Notes: a model not told the origin generated them from the sequence alone. A stretch of 20,083 nt of DNA from Planctomycetaceae bacterium (GCA_031267635.1 JAIRYX010000200.1:1-20083); one strand, 5' to 3'. Counted from the stretch's first letter, positions 8,103 to 17,323 are shown. Numbers and translations: made by a program.

Positions 8103-9797
8103 ATGTCTGAATCTAAAAACAAACGAGTTTATGGTATTGATCTTGGTACCACTTACTCGGCTATTGCATTTATCGACGAGTTCGGTAAATCGCAAATCAT
8201 CACAAATTCCGATAATGAACGGATTACGCCATCCGTTGTATTTTTTGAATCGGAAGGCAACGTGATTGTCGGTAGAATTGCTAAAGAATCGGCAAAAACC
8301 GATCCGGGACGTGTCGTCGATTTTGTCAAGCGACAAATGAGCGATAAAGATTGGACGTTTTCTGTTGATGACAAGACGTATAAACCGGAAGAAATTTCCG
8401 CGCATATTTTACGCCGTCTTGCCGGAGATGCAAACAAAACAGGCGAACATCAAGTCGAAGATGTTGTGATTACTTGTCCCGCTTATTTTGGCGACTTGGA
8501 ACGTCAACGAACTCGCGACGCCGGAGAATTAGCGGGACTAAACGTTATTGAGATACTTGACGAACCTGTTGCTGCGGCAATCAATTACGGTCTCAATGGA
8601 GACGCCAAAGGAAAAAACGTCATTGTCTATGATCTCGGCGGCGGAACGTTTGACGTGACTGTTGTGAGTATCGGGAACGATCCCGACAAAAATGAAATCA
8701 GTATTGTTTGTACGGAAGGTAATCATCAACTTGGCGGAAAAGATTGGGACGACCGTATCGTGCAACACTATGTCGCAGAATTTCAAAGTCAAAGCGGTTC
8801 AATCGCCGATATTCTTGCCGACCAAGAATCTTCATACGATTTACGGTTCAATGCGGAAACAGATAAAAAAACGCTTTCCAATAAAGATAATATCAAACGT
8901 AAAGTTGCTTACGAAGGAGAGAAAGCGGTTGTCGAATTGAGCCGTGACAAATTTGACGAATTGACAGCCGATCTTCTTGAACAGACTTTTGCTTTAACAG
9001 ACAAGGTTCTTGAGCAAGCAAAAACAAAAGGAGTCGCGAAAATTCACGCGTTTCTCCTTGTCGGCGGTTCAACACGAATGCCGCAAATCAAAGCGAAAGT
9101 GACGGAACGCTACGGAAATTCGCTTGGAATTACGCCGACTGAATTTGACGTTGATGAAGCCGTTGCGAAAGGCGCCGCAAAAGCGGGTGAAATCAAGGTT
9201 ATTATCACGAAAGTTGGTGAAATAGCTGATGAAATCGCTCGAAGTCGAGGAAAAGATATTGATAAACTTCCCCCAAAAGAACAAGAAAAAATTGCTGAAG
9301 AAGCTGCTAGAAGAGTTGCCGAAGACGGAGGATATACGCTTCCTACTATAACGAATGCGGTAAAAACGTCACTGAAAAAAGTGGCAACCAAGAGCTATGG
9401 GATTCGTGCGTTGAAAAATGGTCAATCGGTCGTGCGCAATCTCATCATCAAGCAAACGCCGGTTCCAACGGAAGGAATTCAAACGTTTGGAACGGCAGGC
9501 GCAAACGCTGATGAAATTGATCTCGTTGTTTATATGAACAATGAATCAGAAGCGGATGCACAGGAAGAAATCTGCGAACAATTAGGGAATGCTATCTTCA
9601 ATCTGGATGGTAATCTTCCGGCAAAATCGCCGATTGAAATTAAATTCCAATTGGATGAACAAGGAAGTTTAACGCTTGTTGGTTTGGATAAGACTCATGG
9701 AAAAACAATCACTGCGAATTTCAAATCGGACGGCGTAATGACAGATGAAGAGAAAAAGGAAGCACAAATAAAACAAACGGAATTGGTAGTGGAATAA
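8103..9797 (+). CDS. Hsp70 family chaperone lacking the helical lid
   Basis: The start at 8103 is chosen because GGAAGGA lies seven bases upstream; an earlier in-frame ATG at 8034 overlaps the GrpE gene. The 564-residue product has a complete actin-like nucleotide-binding domain: DLGTT at 13-17, the second phosphate motif DLGGGTFD at 177-184, and the adenosine motif GGSTRMPQ from 321. In place of the conserved hydrophobic linker (LLLD in DnaK) there is an insertion of about 60-70 residues, charged and helical, containing KLPPKEQEKIAEEAARRVAE. A beta substrate-binding domain follows (from SYGIRALKNG, with KQTPVPTEG). Only about 25 residues come after it, so the alpha-helical lid of DnaK (about 638 residues) is missing. 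It is a specialised Hsp70 that probably works with the preceding GrpE-like protein. No DnaJ with an HPD motif is encoded nearby. Confidence 0.92.
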   Translation: MSESKNKRVYGIDLGTTYSAIAFIDEFGKSQIITNSDNERITPSVVFFESEGNVIVGRIAKESAKTDPGRVVDFVKRQMSDKDWTFSVDDKTYKPEEISAHILRRLAGDANKTGEHQVEDVVITCPAYFGDLERQRTRDAGELAGLNVIEILDEPVAAAINYGLNGDAKGKNVIVYDLGGGTFDVTVVSIGNDPDKNEISIVCTEGNHQLGGKDWDDRIVQHYVAEFQSQSGSIADILADQESSYDLRFNAETDKKTLSNKDNIKRKVAYEGEKAVVELSRDKFDELTADLLEQTFALTDKVLEQAKTKGVAKIHAFLLVGGSTRMPQIKAKVTERYGNSLGITPTEFDVDEAVAKGAAKAGEIKVIITKVGEIADEIARSRGKDIDKLPPKEQEKIAEEAARRVAEDGGYTLPTITNAVKTSLKKVATKSYGIRALKNGQSVVRNLIIKQTPVPTEGIQTFGTAGANADEIDLVVYMNNESEADAQEEICEQLGNAIFNLDGNLPAKSPIEIKFQLDEQGSLTLVGLDKTHGKTITANFKSDGVMTDEEKKEAQIKQTELVVE

Positions 9798-9848
9798 ACA
9801 TTTTCGTTTTCCCTATTCCCTAATTTGATTTCGTTTAGTAAAGAGATT

Positions 9849-9877
9849 CGGAGTATCTCTTGAATACTCCGTTTTCT
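9849..9877 (+). terminator. Intrinsic terminator after the Hsp70 gene
   Basis: CGGAGTAT at 9849-9856 pairs with ATACTCCG at 9864-9871 around a seven-base loop and is followed by TTTTCTCT. It lies 52 bases after the Hsp70 stop and 60 bases before the ABC transporter gene, so it could end or attenuate the grpE-Hsp70 transcript. Confidence 0.6.
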
Positions 9878-9936
9878 CTGATTTTCATAAAAAATCAATA
9901 AGTACTTAACAGAACAAGCTCCATAGAAAGAAAAAA

Positions 9937-11769
9937 ATGGATTATTATGTGAAAATTTGCGGTAAGGTATTTGGTCCTTTCAATATTTCACAAGTTCAGG
10001 AATTGATCAAAAAAGGATTGATTAACAAGGCAAGTGAAATTTCATATGATCGAGTCAATTGGATATGTGCATGGGAGAATGAATCCATTTTTCCGAAAGA
10101 AACATCAGTATTCCATTCACTGCCGAAAAGTTTTGTTTCTAAAAACAAACAACAGGGAATTACTTTCGTGCTGCGAAAAATACAATATGATGTACATGCC
10201 GGCTTTAGTTTATTTGGGCAAAAAAACATAACGCTATTACGTGATATTGACGTTGATATACAGTCCGGCGAATTTGTTGGAATTATCGGTCCTTCCGGTT
10301 CAGGTAAATCAACGCTGATTCGCGTATTGAATGGTGATTATAAATCTTCCGGAACACTGTGTTATAATGGGATTGTCGCAGATGATTTTTTAGAAACTCA
10401 AACGCACAAAATGGCTTATTTGCCTCAAGACTTGATATTACATGAATCCTTGACGTCAAGAGAAGCATTATCATACTCTGCAAAATTGAGAAGTATTGAA
10501 AATCCTGTTGAAATGGTTGAATCTGTACTTCAACAAGTCGGAATGACAGAACGAGCAGATATTGTCATCCATAATCTTTCCGGCGGTCAAAAAAAACGGG
10601 TGGCTCTTGCTTCAGAATTATTAAATCAACCTAATGCATTATTTCTTGACGAAGCAACGTCAGGTCTTGATCCGGCAAGCGAATATGAAGTGATGCAACT
10701 TTTTCGACAGCTTGCTGATGAAGGAATCACTGTTATTTGTATTACGCATTTTCCTGATAATTTAGCGTTATGTGACCGTCTTTTAGTTGTTAATCAAGGA
10801 TTATTAGCTTACAACGGTAAACCGCAAGATACGTTACGGCATTTTAAAATTATGTCGATGAATGAGCTTTATGGTGTATTGCAATCTGTTAAAAAACAAA
10901 AATCAATTACTCAAAATCTTTTGCCGGTTTCGCCTATTGCCGGACCGCCGACGAAAAATAACAATACTTGGTGGTATGATATAACGAATTGTACAACACA
11001 ATTACCAACATTGTTAGAACGATATCTCAAGATATTGATTGCAGATAAAAAATACATTCTCTTTTTATTTTTTCAAGCTCCGCTTATTGCTATGCTCATT
11101 GGATGGACTTGTAAAATCGTTAAAGAAGATAATTTTAAGCATGCACAAAATTGGCAGCGTGTTGCTTTCCTTTTAATTCTTTCGGTGATATGGTGCTCCA
11201 GTACAAATGGAGTACGCGAAATTGTAAAAGAATCCTTAATTTATAAACATGAACGACGTTATCGGCTTAACGCAGTGTCATATTTGTTATCAAAATTTCT
11301 GCTTTTGGGAATTATTGGTATTATCCAAAGTTGGGTAATGCTCATAATTTTACAAGCAACCTCAAAGTTTGATACAGATATAATGATTGGATATTTGAGC
11401 GTTACAATTCTTGCTTTATTTGGTACTGTATTGGGATTATTAATTTCGTCGGCTGTAAAAACATCCGAACAAGCAATAACAATACTGCCAATTTTTGTAA
11501 TTGCTCAAGCAGTTTATTCCGGCGGTGTTGTTCGGTTAGACGGCGTTAATAAAATCATTGCATTTTTCACAGCCGCTTCTTTTTGGGAAATGGAAGCTTT
11601 AAAAGTACCATTAAGTTCAGATTTACTCGAAGTCGCAATGCTAAACAATGAAGCCATTCTCGGTAAACCTTATCCATTGATAAGTGATTTTTTAATGATC
11701 ATTATGCAAATCATTATCCTGTTATTATGTGCAATTTATTTTTTGAGAAGTCGTGTCAATAAACGTTAA
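9937..11769 (+). CDS. GYF_2 domain-ABCG-type half transporter
   Basis: One polypeptide of 610 residues combines three parts. Residues 1-54 match the GYF_2 domain (MDYYVKICGKVFGPFNISQV, a YY..G...GP pattern with a later W), a small protein-interaction module. Residues 75-330 are an ABC ATPase: Walker A GPSGSGKST at 118-126, signature LSGGQKKR from 214, Walker B ALFLDEATSGLDP with E239, and switch H271. Residues 365-605 carry about six membrane spans and the motif VREIVKESLIYKHERR, typical of ABCG/White-type transporters. Rv1747 of Mycobacterium has the same order with FHA domains in place of GYF_2, so a phospho- or proline-peptide-regulated exporter is plausible. The substrate is unknown. The ribosome binding site is weak (GAAAGAAA). 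The lipoprotein gene follows after 38 bases. Confidence 0.9.
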   Translation: MDYYVKICGKVFGPFNISQVQELIKKGLINKASEISYDRVNWICAWENESIFPKETSVFHSLPKSFVSKNKQQGITFVLRKIQYDVHAGFSLFGQKNITLLRDIDVDIQSGEFVGIIGPSGSGKSTLIRVLNGDYKSSGTLCYNGIVADDFLETQTHKMAYLPQDLILHESLTSREALSYSAKLRSIENPVEMVESVLQQVGMTERADIVIHNLSGGQKKRVALASELLNQPNALFLDEATSGLDPASEYEVMQLFRQLADEGITVICITHFPDNLALCDRLLVVNQGLLAYNGKPQDTLRHFKIMSMNELYGVLQSVKKQKSITQNLLPVSPIAGPPTKNNNTWWYDITNCTTQLPTLLERYLKILIADKKYILFLFFQAPLIAMLIGWTCKIVKEDNFKHAQNWQRVAFLLILSVIWCSSTNGVREIVKESLIYKHERRYRLNAVSYLLSKFLLLGIIGIIQSWVMLIILQATSKFDTDIMIGYLSVTILALFGTVLGLLISSAVKTSEQAITILPIFVIAQAVYSGGVVRLDGVNKIIAFFTAASFWEMEALKVPLSSDLLEVAMLNNEAILGKPYPLISDFLMIIMQIIILLLCAIYFLRSRVNKR

Positions 11770-11807
11770 TTTATAAAACTGTTTTTTGAAAAGGCAGTAA
11801 ACACAAA

Positions 11808-12269
11808 ATGAAATACTCGTTTTCAATTTTAATACTTATTTTTATTCTCGGCTGTTCGCAACAAAATTCGGAAGATGCTTCTTCAACCACGCCGACTACT
11901 GTACCGACAAAAAAGGACGATTCAACCGCATGTGCTTATTGGAAATGTTCGACGACGAAAAAGTTGTACATGCAAAAATATGTTAAAACGGAAAATGGAC
12001 AATATCGTCCTGCCGGAGCGTTCAAACTTGACGAAGGTATTGGAGCGTTTCCATTATCCGATTTAGATAAATATGGTAGCGACGGTAATGCTGTATCAAT
12101 AGATGTTGGTTTTAGTCCTTGTCCATATTGTAAAAATCAACAAATTGTTGGTTGCCGTTGTGGAAAAACTTATTGTGAAAAACAAAACGCAACAAGCGGT
12201 ACATGCCCTTGGTGCGGTAATCACGGCGTTTACCAACACGGCACATGGAATACAGGCGGAGGCGGTTGA
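11808..12269 (+). CDS. Lipoprotein with TerY-C-like zinc-binding cysteine cluster
   Basis: Residues 1-16 are a lipoprotein signal (hydrophobic ILILIFILGC, lipid-modified C16), followed by a Ser/Thr-rich linker. The rest contains CAYWKC and a C-terminal cluster PCPYC, GCRCGKTYC and TCPWCG, a zinc-ribbon-like arrangement. The order of a W.C strand, a central Y..Y region and CP.C...C.CG..C...CPWCG resembles the TerY-C metal-binding domain found attached to vWA proteins of Ter-type stress systems. The next gene encodes a vWA protein, which fits that idea. An exported, lipid-anchored version is unusual. The assignment to TerY-C is from memory of the pattern, so moderate. The gap to the vWA gene is 50 bases. 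Confidence 0.7.
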   Translation: MKYSFSILILIFILGCSQQNSEDASSTTPTTVPTKKDDSTACAYWKCSTTKKLYMQKYVKTENGQYRPAGAFKLDEGIGAFPLSDLDKYGSDGNAVSIDVGFSPCPYCKNQQIVGCRCGKTYCEKQNATSGTCPWCGNHGVYQHGTWNTGGGG

Positions 12270-12319
12270 TTATTACAATACGAAATGTGCAAAAAAAATA
12301 AATTTGGGAATAATCTTAT

Positions 12320-13774
12320 ATGAACAACTTACTTGAAGCGACTAAAAAGCCAATTATATTCGCGTTAGCGGCGGGAATGGGATGTTTTGCAGCGGCTCTC
12401 CTTGCTGAAATATTTCTTTGGGCAACGCAAAGAGGTCAACCGGCTCAAGCCGTTTGTTTGACGATTGACGTTTCCGGTTCAATGGCGGGAAGTAAATTAG
12501 ACGAAATCAAAAATTCCGCAAAACAATTTATTGAAAAACATAATTTATCGAAAAATTATGTTGCACTTGCGATTTTCAGCAGCGTCGGTAAAGAAGTGGT
12601 TCCGTTAACGCAAAACAAGAAAGAACTATTTGATAACATTGACAAATTGCTTGCCTACGGCGGAACCAACTTTGAGGACGCCATCTCCGTTTCTCAAAAA
12701 ATTATGAACGAAAATGACAGTAAACATAAAGCGGTTTTAATTTTTACCGACGGAGCAAGCAGTCAGGGCAATTCTCAAAAAGCTATTGAAACGTCTGATG
12801 AATTACGAAAAGATGGAATACGGATATTTGCTGTGTCAACACAAGATGGAGATATGCCGTATCTTGCTGGCTTGACGGGAAGTCTTGATCGAGTTATCGG
12901 AACGCAAGACGGACGTTTTGATGAAGCGTTTGCACAAGCGGAAGAGATGATTTCCGCTTCGTTGATGGGAGCGGGCGGAAATTTTGCAACTATCGAATTG
13001 TTTATAAGAACAGACGGCTGGACAGTATTCCTTGCTCTTGGTATTGCATTGGCGTTAGTCGCAATACAAAATTATTTTTTGAAAAAAGCGTTATTGTCGG
13101 CTCAAGAAGGCGTTCTTGTTATCGTCGGATCTATTGTTGCCGGAATTATTGCAGGAACAATTGGCGAAATATCGCATCAAATATTCGACTTTGTGAAACT
13201 CGGCATATTGGGACAGATGATTGGCTGGACAATACTTGGTGCGATACTTGCTTATGGGATGGGGTATTTTATTCCAAATTTGAACAGAATGAAAGCGTTG
13301 AATTTTGGAGCGATTGGCGGTTTTTTAGGTTCGTTCGCTTTTTTTATCATCAGTATTAGTACGGAAATAGGCGGTCGGCTTTTAGGAGCGTTTATACTAG
13401 GATCTTGTATTGGTTTGTTGATTGCGATTGTCGAAACGATATTCCGTAATGCTTGGTTAATGGTAATGTATGACCCGCGTAATTTTTCGCAAGTCAATCT
13501 CGGATCGCAACCGGTCACAGTTGGTTCAGGGAAAAACAATACGGTCTTAATTGCGGATATTCCTGTAAAAGCGGGAACATTTCAAATTGTTGGAGATAAA
13601 GTACATTACACAAATGCCGATGGGACGCAAACACTTCAATCCGGCAACCGCATTAAGATCGGTAATGTGGAATTTGTTCTTTGTTCTAAAGATGTTCCGT
13701 TTTCACCGTCGAAATTTTATCCAATGAAAATGTCGAAAGTAAAAATTCAAGGCAATGAAGGTGATAAAAAATAA
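12320..13774 (+). CDS. Membrane vWA protein with glycine-rich spans and FHA-like tail (copy A)
   Basis: The 484-residue protein begins with one membrane span (residues 11-34). A von Willebrand factor A domain follows with all metal-site (MIDAS) elements: DVSGSM (D50, S52, S54), T116 in YGGTNFEDA, and D144 in IFTDG. Five further glycine-rich spans occupy about residues 230-375. The last leads through ETIFRNAWLMVMYDP into a C-terminal beta domain (LGSQPVTVGSG, then LQSGNRIKIGNVEFVL) that looks like a degenerate FHA domain. Known planctomycete FHA proteins have the same glycine-zipper region and an AWL junction. With a basic N-terminus inside, the vWA domain would be outside and the tail inside the cytoplasm. 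The stop overlaps the next start (TAATG), suggesting coupled translation. Its ligand is unknown. Confidence 0.88.
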   Translation: MNNLLEATKKPIIFALAAGMGCFAAALLAEIFLWATQRGQPAQAVCLTIDVSGSMAGSKLDEIKNSAKQFIEKHNLSKNYVALAIFSSVGKEVVPLTQNKKELFDNIDKLLAYGGTNFEDAISVSQKIMNENDSKHKAVLIFTDGASSQGNSQKAIETSDELRKDGIRIFAVSTQDGDMPYLAGLTGSLDRVIGTQDGRFDEAFAQAEEMISASLMGAGGNFATIELFIRTDGWTVFLALGIALALVAIQNYFLKKALLSAQEGVLVIVGSIVAGIIAGTIGEISHQIFDFVKLGILGQMIGWTILGAILAYGMGYFIPNLNRMKALNFGAIGGFLGSFAFFIISISTEIGGRLLGAFILGSCIGLLIAIVETIFRNAWLMVMYDPRNFSQVNLGSQPVTVGSGKNNTVLIADIPVKAGTFQIVGDKVHYTNADGTQTLQSGNRIKIGNVEFVLCSKDVPFSPSKFYPMKMSKVKIQGNEGDKK

Positions 13775-15723
13775 TGTCTGATAACATTTATCTTGCTCTG
13801 GAATTATCGCTTGATCCGCCGATTACAGATATTGCTGCGCTGACTGACGAACTTAATCAAAAAATCAGCAACTGGAATAAACTTGCTGTTGCAAGTCCAA
13901 AATTTCAACATAAAGTTGCAAAAGCGAAAGTGTTTTTGAAAAACATCAATGTTAACCAATACGTTCTTGTGGAACAAGCAAACGCGGCTCGTGATCAAAA
14001 ATTACAACAATTACGTTACGCTATTTCACAACAGGAAATGTCCGGAAGAATGGACAAAAAAGGACTAAAGAAACTGATTGATTTATTTTCGTGTTTTACC
14101 GAAAAAACGATTAAAGACGAATCCCGTTATTCCGAATCGGAATCATTTACTCCGCCTATGATACCGCCGTCCTTGAAATGCAACCGATTGATACCCGCTA
14201 TTGAGATGGAATCAATGCAACACGATTTTAGTATTGTTGATAACGGCAAATTTCAAAATCTTTACGAATTATTAGAATTAACATACGATACGGAAAGAAA
14301 AGTGTTGCATGATCGCGCCAAAGAAAGAAATGGAACGAATCAAAAAGTAGTGGCAAAAACAGCCGAAGTGAGTGCAAAAGCCCGGCTATTAGGTAAAGCA
14401 ATGCATTATTTCAAAGACGATTACGAACAACTTGATTACGACGCCGCTTTAAAGCGGGAAAAATTTGATTTGTTCTGTAAACAAGCATTGCAGCATCGGG
14501 CAGTGAAAGGAATTATTACGACTGAAATCTATAATAAATCCATTGATGATGTTTGTGAACTGGGATTGTCGCAATCGGAATCGCAATGGCTTGTCTATGA
14601 ATATTACTGTATAAAATTGAAATGTCCGCTTCCAATAACCATGAATGTTCTACAGTCGGCGCCTTCACCAAATATTGACGCCAAGAAACCTGGCGTGAAA
14701 ATACCAGATAAAACATCAGAACCGCAATCATCAATTGATACCTCCAAAGCAATTGCCGTTAATGAAGAGCCGATACTTTTGTTGGAATCGTTTCATTATA
14801 CGAACATTCAAGACGCAATAACGCCGATCAACGAACACACCTTGCCGATTATTTTGCGAGATAAGGTATTCTGGCAAGCGTCGGCTCTTTGTATTTTGCC
14901 GTTAGGAATAATCACATTGGATGTAAACAATAATCATTTTTTTACAGATTTACTTGTTCCTATATTTTGGTTGTTTTGCCTTTTAGGTTTTCTCGTTGTT
15001 TTTGGACGAATGATTCGGCAAACCATTCTTCGTTATTCTGAAAATGTTCGTTTGCCGATAATAGCATTTTTCGTTACGGCGGTTGTTGGAACTCCTTTGT
15101 TGTTACTTGTCTATCATTATTTGCCGAACTGGTATCTTCAATTTGCTTTAAACAGAGAGAATCGATTCTTATTTCTATTAGGAAATATTTTTTGTCGTGG
15201 ATCATTAGAAGAATTATGTAAAACGATACCAATTCTTATCTATCTGACTTATTATCGCAAAAAATCTTCATTAAAAATGTTGTTTTTTATCGGCGTTTTT
15301 TCCAGCATGGGATTATTTGCCGAAAAAATATTTTTCTTTTTTTCACTATTTAAAGGACGTTTACCGGAAATGCTGACAACAGAACTTTTATCTTTTCAAT
15401 TTGAATTAAACGGCTTGTTATACGATAATGACACGAATAAAGTATTTTCAAACGCTTTACCGATATTTTCGTTGATGATAGCTAATATCATTTGGACGGC
15501 GATTTTTACCTATTATATTTCTTGCGCTATGGTTGCCGGTAATCGTTGGTGGGTGTTTCTATTAACGGGACTTGTTGTTTCAGCAAGTTTACACGGCGTC
15601 TATGTTTGCCTTGTTTCCAACGGGATTAATGGCGTTGCCGCTTTACTTATCGGTTGCAGTTTTTTTCTCTTTTACGGTTATTTTACAAAAATACGGCAAC
15701 TTATTCCGTCGACCATCAATTAG
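13774..15723 (+). CDS. J-like modules fused to a PrsW-type membrane domain, probably inactive
   Basis: The ATG overlaps the stop of the vWA gene by one base. Residues 1-112 (MSDNIYLALELSLDPPITD) form a helical module also present in the last gene of the window. A second related module starts near residue 158 (NLYELLEL, then LDYDAALKREKFD). These resemble J-like helical domains seen beside Hsp70 genes, but there is no HPD motif. Residues 363-645 form a seven- or eight-span domain of the PrsW intramembrane protease family. The EExxK motif is kept (EELCK, E479-K483) and H607 is kept. However, the usual EN pair is E517-K518, the HxxWT histidine is N571, and the final HGVYD aspartate is V611. Comparison with the intact paralogue downstream suggests a pseudoprotease that binds but may not cut. 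Confidence 0.82.
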   Translation: MSDNIYLALELSLDPPITDIAALTDELNQKISNWNKLAVASPKFQHKVAKAKVFLKNINVNQYVLVEQANAARDQKLQQLRYAISQQEMSGRMDKKGLKKLIDLFSCFTEKTIKDESRYSESESFTPPMIPPSLKCNRLIPAIEMESMQHDFSIVDNGKFQNLYELLELTYDTERKVLHDRAKERNGTNQKVVAKTAEVSAKARLLGKAMHYFKDDYEQLDYDAALKREKFDLFCKQALQHRAVKGIITTEIYNKSIDDVCELGLSQSESQWLVYEYYCIKLKCPLPITMNVLQSAPSPNIDAKKPGVKIPDKTSEPQSSIDTSKAIAVNEEPILLLESFHYTNIQDAITPINEHTLPIILRDKVFWQASALCILPLGIITLDVNNNHFFTDLLVPIFWLFCLLGFLVVFGRMIRQTILRYSENVRLPIIAFFVTAVVGTPLLLLVYHYLPNWYLQFALNRENRFLFLLGNIFCRGSLEELCKTIPILIYLTYYRKKSSLKMLFFIGVFSSMGLFAEKIFFFFSLFKGRLPEMLTTELLSFQFELNGLLYDNDTNKVFSNALPIFSLMIANIIWTAIFTYYISCAMVAGNRWWVFLLTGLVVSASLHGVYVCLVSNGINGVAALLIGCSFFLFYGYFTKIRQLIPSTIN

Positions 15724-15763
15724 CTTCGCAAAACATTTAAAAATTATCAATGGAAAGAATATT

Positions 15764-17323
15764 ATGAATTCACCAAAACAAATCCCCAAATCTGTGATTT
15801 TTGCGGTTGTCGCTGCTATCGGTTGTTTCCTTGCCGCTATTTTAGCGGAACCGTTATTTATTTCAGCTTCACCAGTTTATTTGCCGCCGCCAGTGCCAAG
15901 TCCTATGTTTTGTTTAACATTCGATGATTCGGGAAGCATGAGCGGTAGTAAACGCGATGCTGTAAAAAAAGCGGCAAAAGATTTTGTGCAAAATCGTGAT
16001 TTGGAAAAAGAAAAAGTTGGTATCGTTGTATTTTCCACTTCTTCTCATATTTTACTTCCGCTTTCTCACGATAAGAGTCAAATCATTGCGACAATTGACG
16101 GCTACAGCGATGGCGGCGGAACCTATTTCAGCGATGCGCTTGAACACTCGCTCCAAGTTTTTCAAAACGATTCAGAACTCTCTGCGGAAGAAACAAGAGT
16201 CAAAGAGGTCAATGAAAAAATAAAAGAACGAAATGAGAAAAATAAAAAAAGACGCAAGCAAGACGAACTACTCAATGAACAATCTGTTCCAAAAATTGTT
16301 TTGTTTTTCACCGATGGAGTAAATGAAGATGTTGACGAAGCATTACAACAATCAGAAAAATTACGGGAACACGGCGTCATTCTTATTGCCGTTGCCACGA
16401 TGGACGGTAATCGGCATTATCTCGAACAAATGACTGCCGATCCTCAAAAAGTTTTTATGACAAGCGATCAAAACATTGGCGATGCGTTTAAGCAGGCGGA
16501 ACAAGTCATTGCGAAAATAACAACATCTCCAACGATACTAACGACACATAAAGATCGCGATTATCTCATTCCTTCATACATTCAGGCAATTCTTTGGTCT
16601 GCGTTATTATGTTTTGGAATGGCATTGTTGATTGTGGTTGTTCAAAACCGAATTTTACACAAACCGCTAACAAATCAATTACAAATAATCATTCTTGTTC
16701 TCGGTGCGGTAGTCGGCGGCGGAATTGCCGGTTGTTGCGGCGTCGTCGTTTTTAATATTGTTAAACTTGCCTTTATTGGGCGAATTGTCAGTTGGGGGTT
16801 GCTTGGCGCTATTCTTGCATTCGGAATGTCGTTTTTTATTCCCAATCTCGCGAGAAAATGGGCTTTGATTGGCGGCGGACTTGGCGGAATATTGGGAGCT
16901 GTTGGTTTCCTTATTTTTGCGACGATTGGCGATACAAGCGGTCGTCTTATCGGTGCGACAATCCTCGGCGCGTGTATTGGCGCAATGATCGGCTGGATTG
17001 AAACGAGGTTTCGCAATGTTTGGCTGATGGTCATGTATGACCCGCGTAATTTCGCGCAAGTCAATCTAGGATCGCAGCCGGTGTCTGTTGGGTCGGGAAA
17101 CCGCGATATGATCGTCATTCCGGGGACTGAAAAATCTGTCGGCGTTTTTCAAGTTGTCGGAGATAAAGTGCAATACAAAAACAATTTCGGTACGCAATGG
17201 CTTATACCGGGGCATCATATCAAAATCGGTCAGGTCGAACTCGTTGTTTGCTCCAAAGACGTTCCGTTTTCACCGTCGAAATTCTATCCGATGAAAATGT
17301 CGAAAGCAAGAAAATTACAATAA
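15764..17323 (+). CDS. Membrane vWA protein with glycine-rich spans and FHA-like tail (copy B)
   Basis: The start at 15764 follows GGAAAG and gives MNSPKQIPK, aligning with copy A; a longer reading from 15572 overlaps the previous gene. The 519-residue product repeats the architecture of copy A: first span at 10-32, a Pro-rich linker, then vWA MIDAS residues D54, S56 and S58 (FDDSGSM), T120 and D184 (FFTDG). Five glycine-rich spans and the FHA-like tail follow. It differs by a highly charged insertion of about 35 residues between the vWA strands (around 140-172, KEVNEKIKERNEKNKKRRKQ). The tail is almost identical to that of copy A (DVPFSPSKFYPMKMSK). It lies 40 bases after the PrsW-like gene and 26 before the GYF_2-PrsW gene. 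Function is probably sensing or scaffolding. Confidence 0.88.
   Translation: MNSPKQIPKSVIFAVVAAIGCFLAAILAEPLFISASPVYLPPPVPSPMFCLTFDDSGSMSGSKRDAVKKAAKDFVQNRDLEKEKVGIVVFSTSSHILLPLSHDKSQIIATIDGYSDGGGTYFSDALEHSLQVFQNDSELSAEETRVKEVNEKIKERNEKNKKRRKQDELLNEQSVPKIVLFFTDGVNEDVDEALQQSEKLREHGVILIAVATMDGNRHYLEQMTADPQKVFMTSDQNIGDAFKQAEQVIAKITTSPTILTTHKDRDYLIPSYIQAILWSALLCFGMALLIVVVQNRILHKPLTNQLQIIILVLGAVVGGGIAGCCGVVVFNIVKLAFIGRIVSWGLLGAILAFGMSFFIPNLARKWALIGGGLGGILGAVGFLIFATIGDTSGRLIGATILGACIGAMIGWIETRFRNVWLMVMYDPRNFAQVNLGSQPVSVGSGNRDMIVIPGTEKSVGVFQVVGDKVQYKNNFGTQWLIPGHHIKIGQVELVVCSKDVPFSPSKFYPMKMSKARKLQ

Noticed and set aside
15572..15763. N-terminal extension of the second vWA protein
   Set aside because: It overlaps the end of the PrsW-like gene; the internal ATG at 15764 has a GGAAAG site and aligns with the first vWA paralogue.
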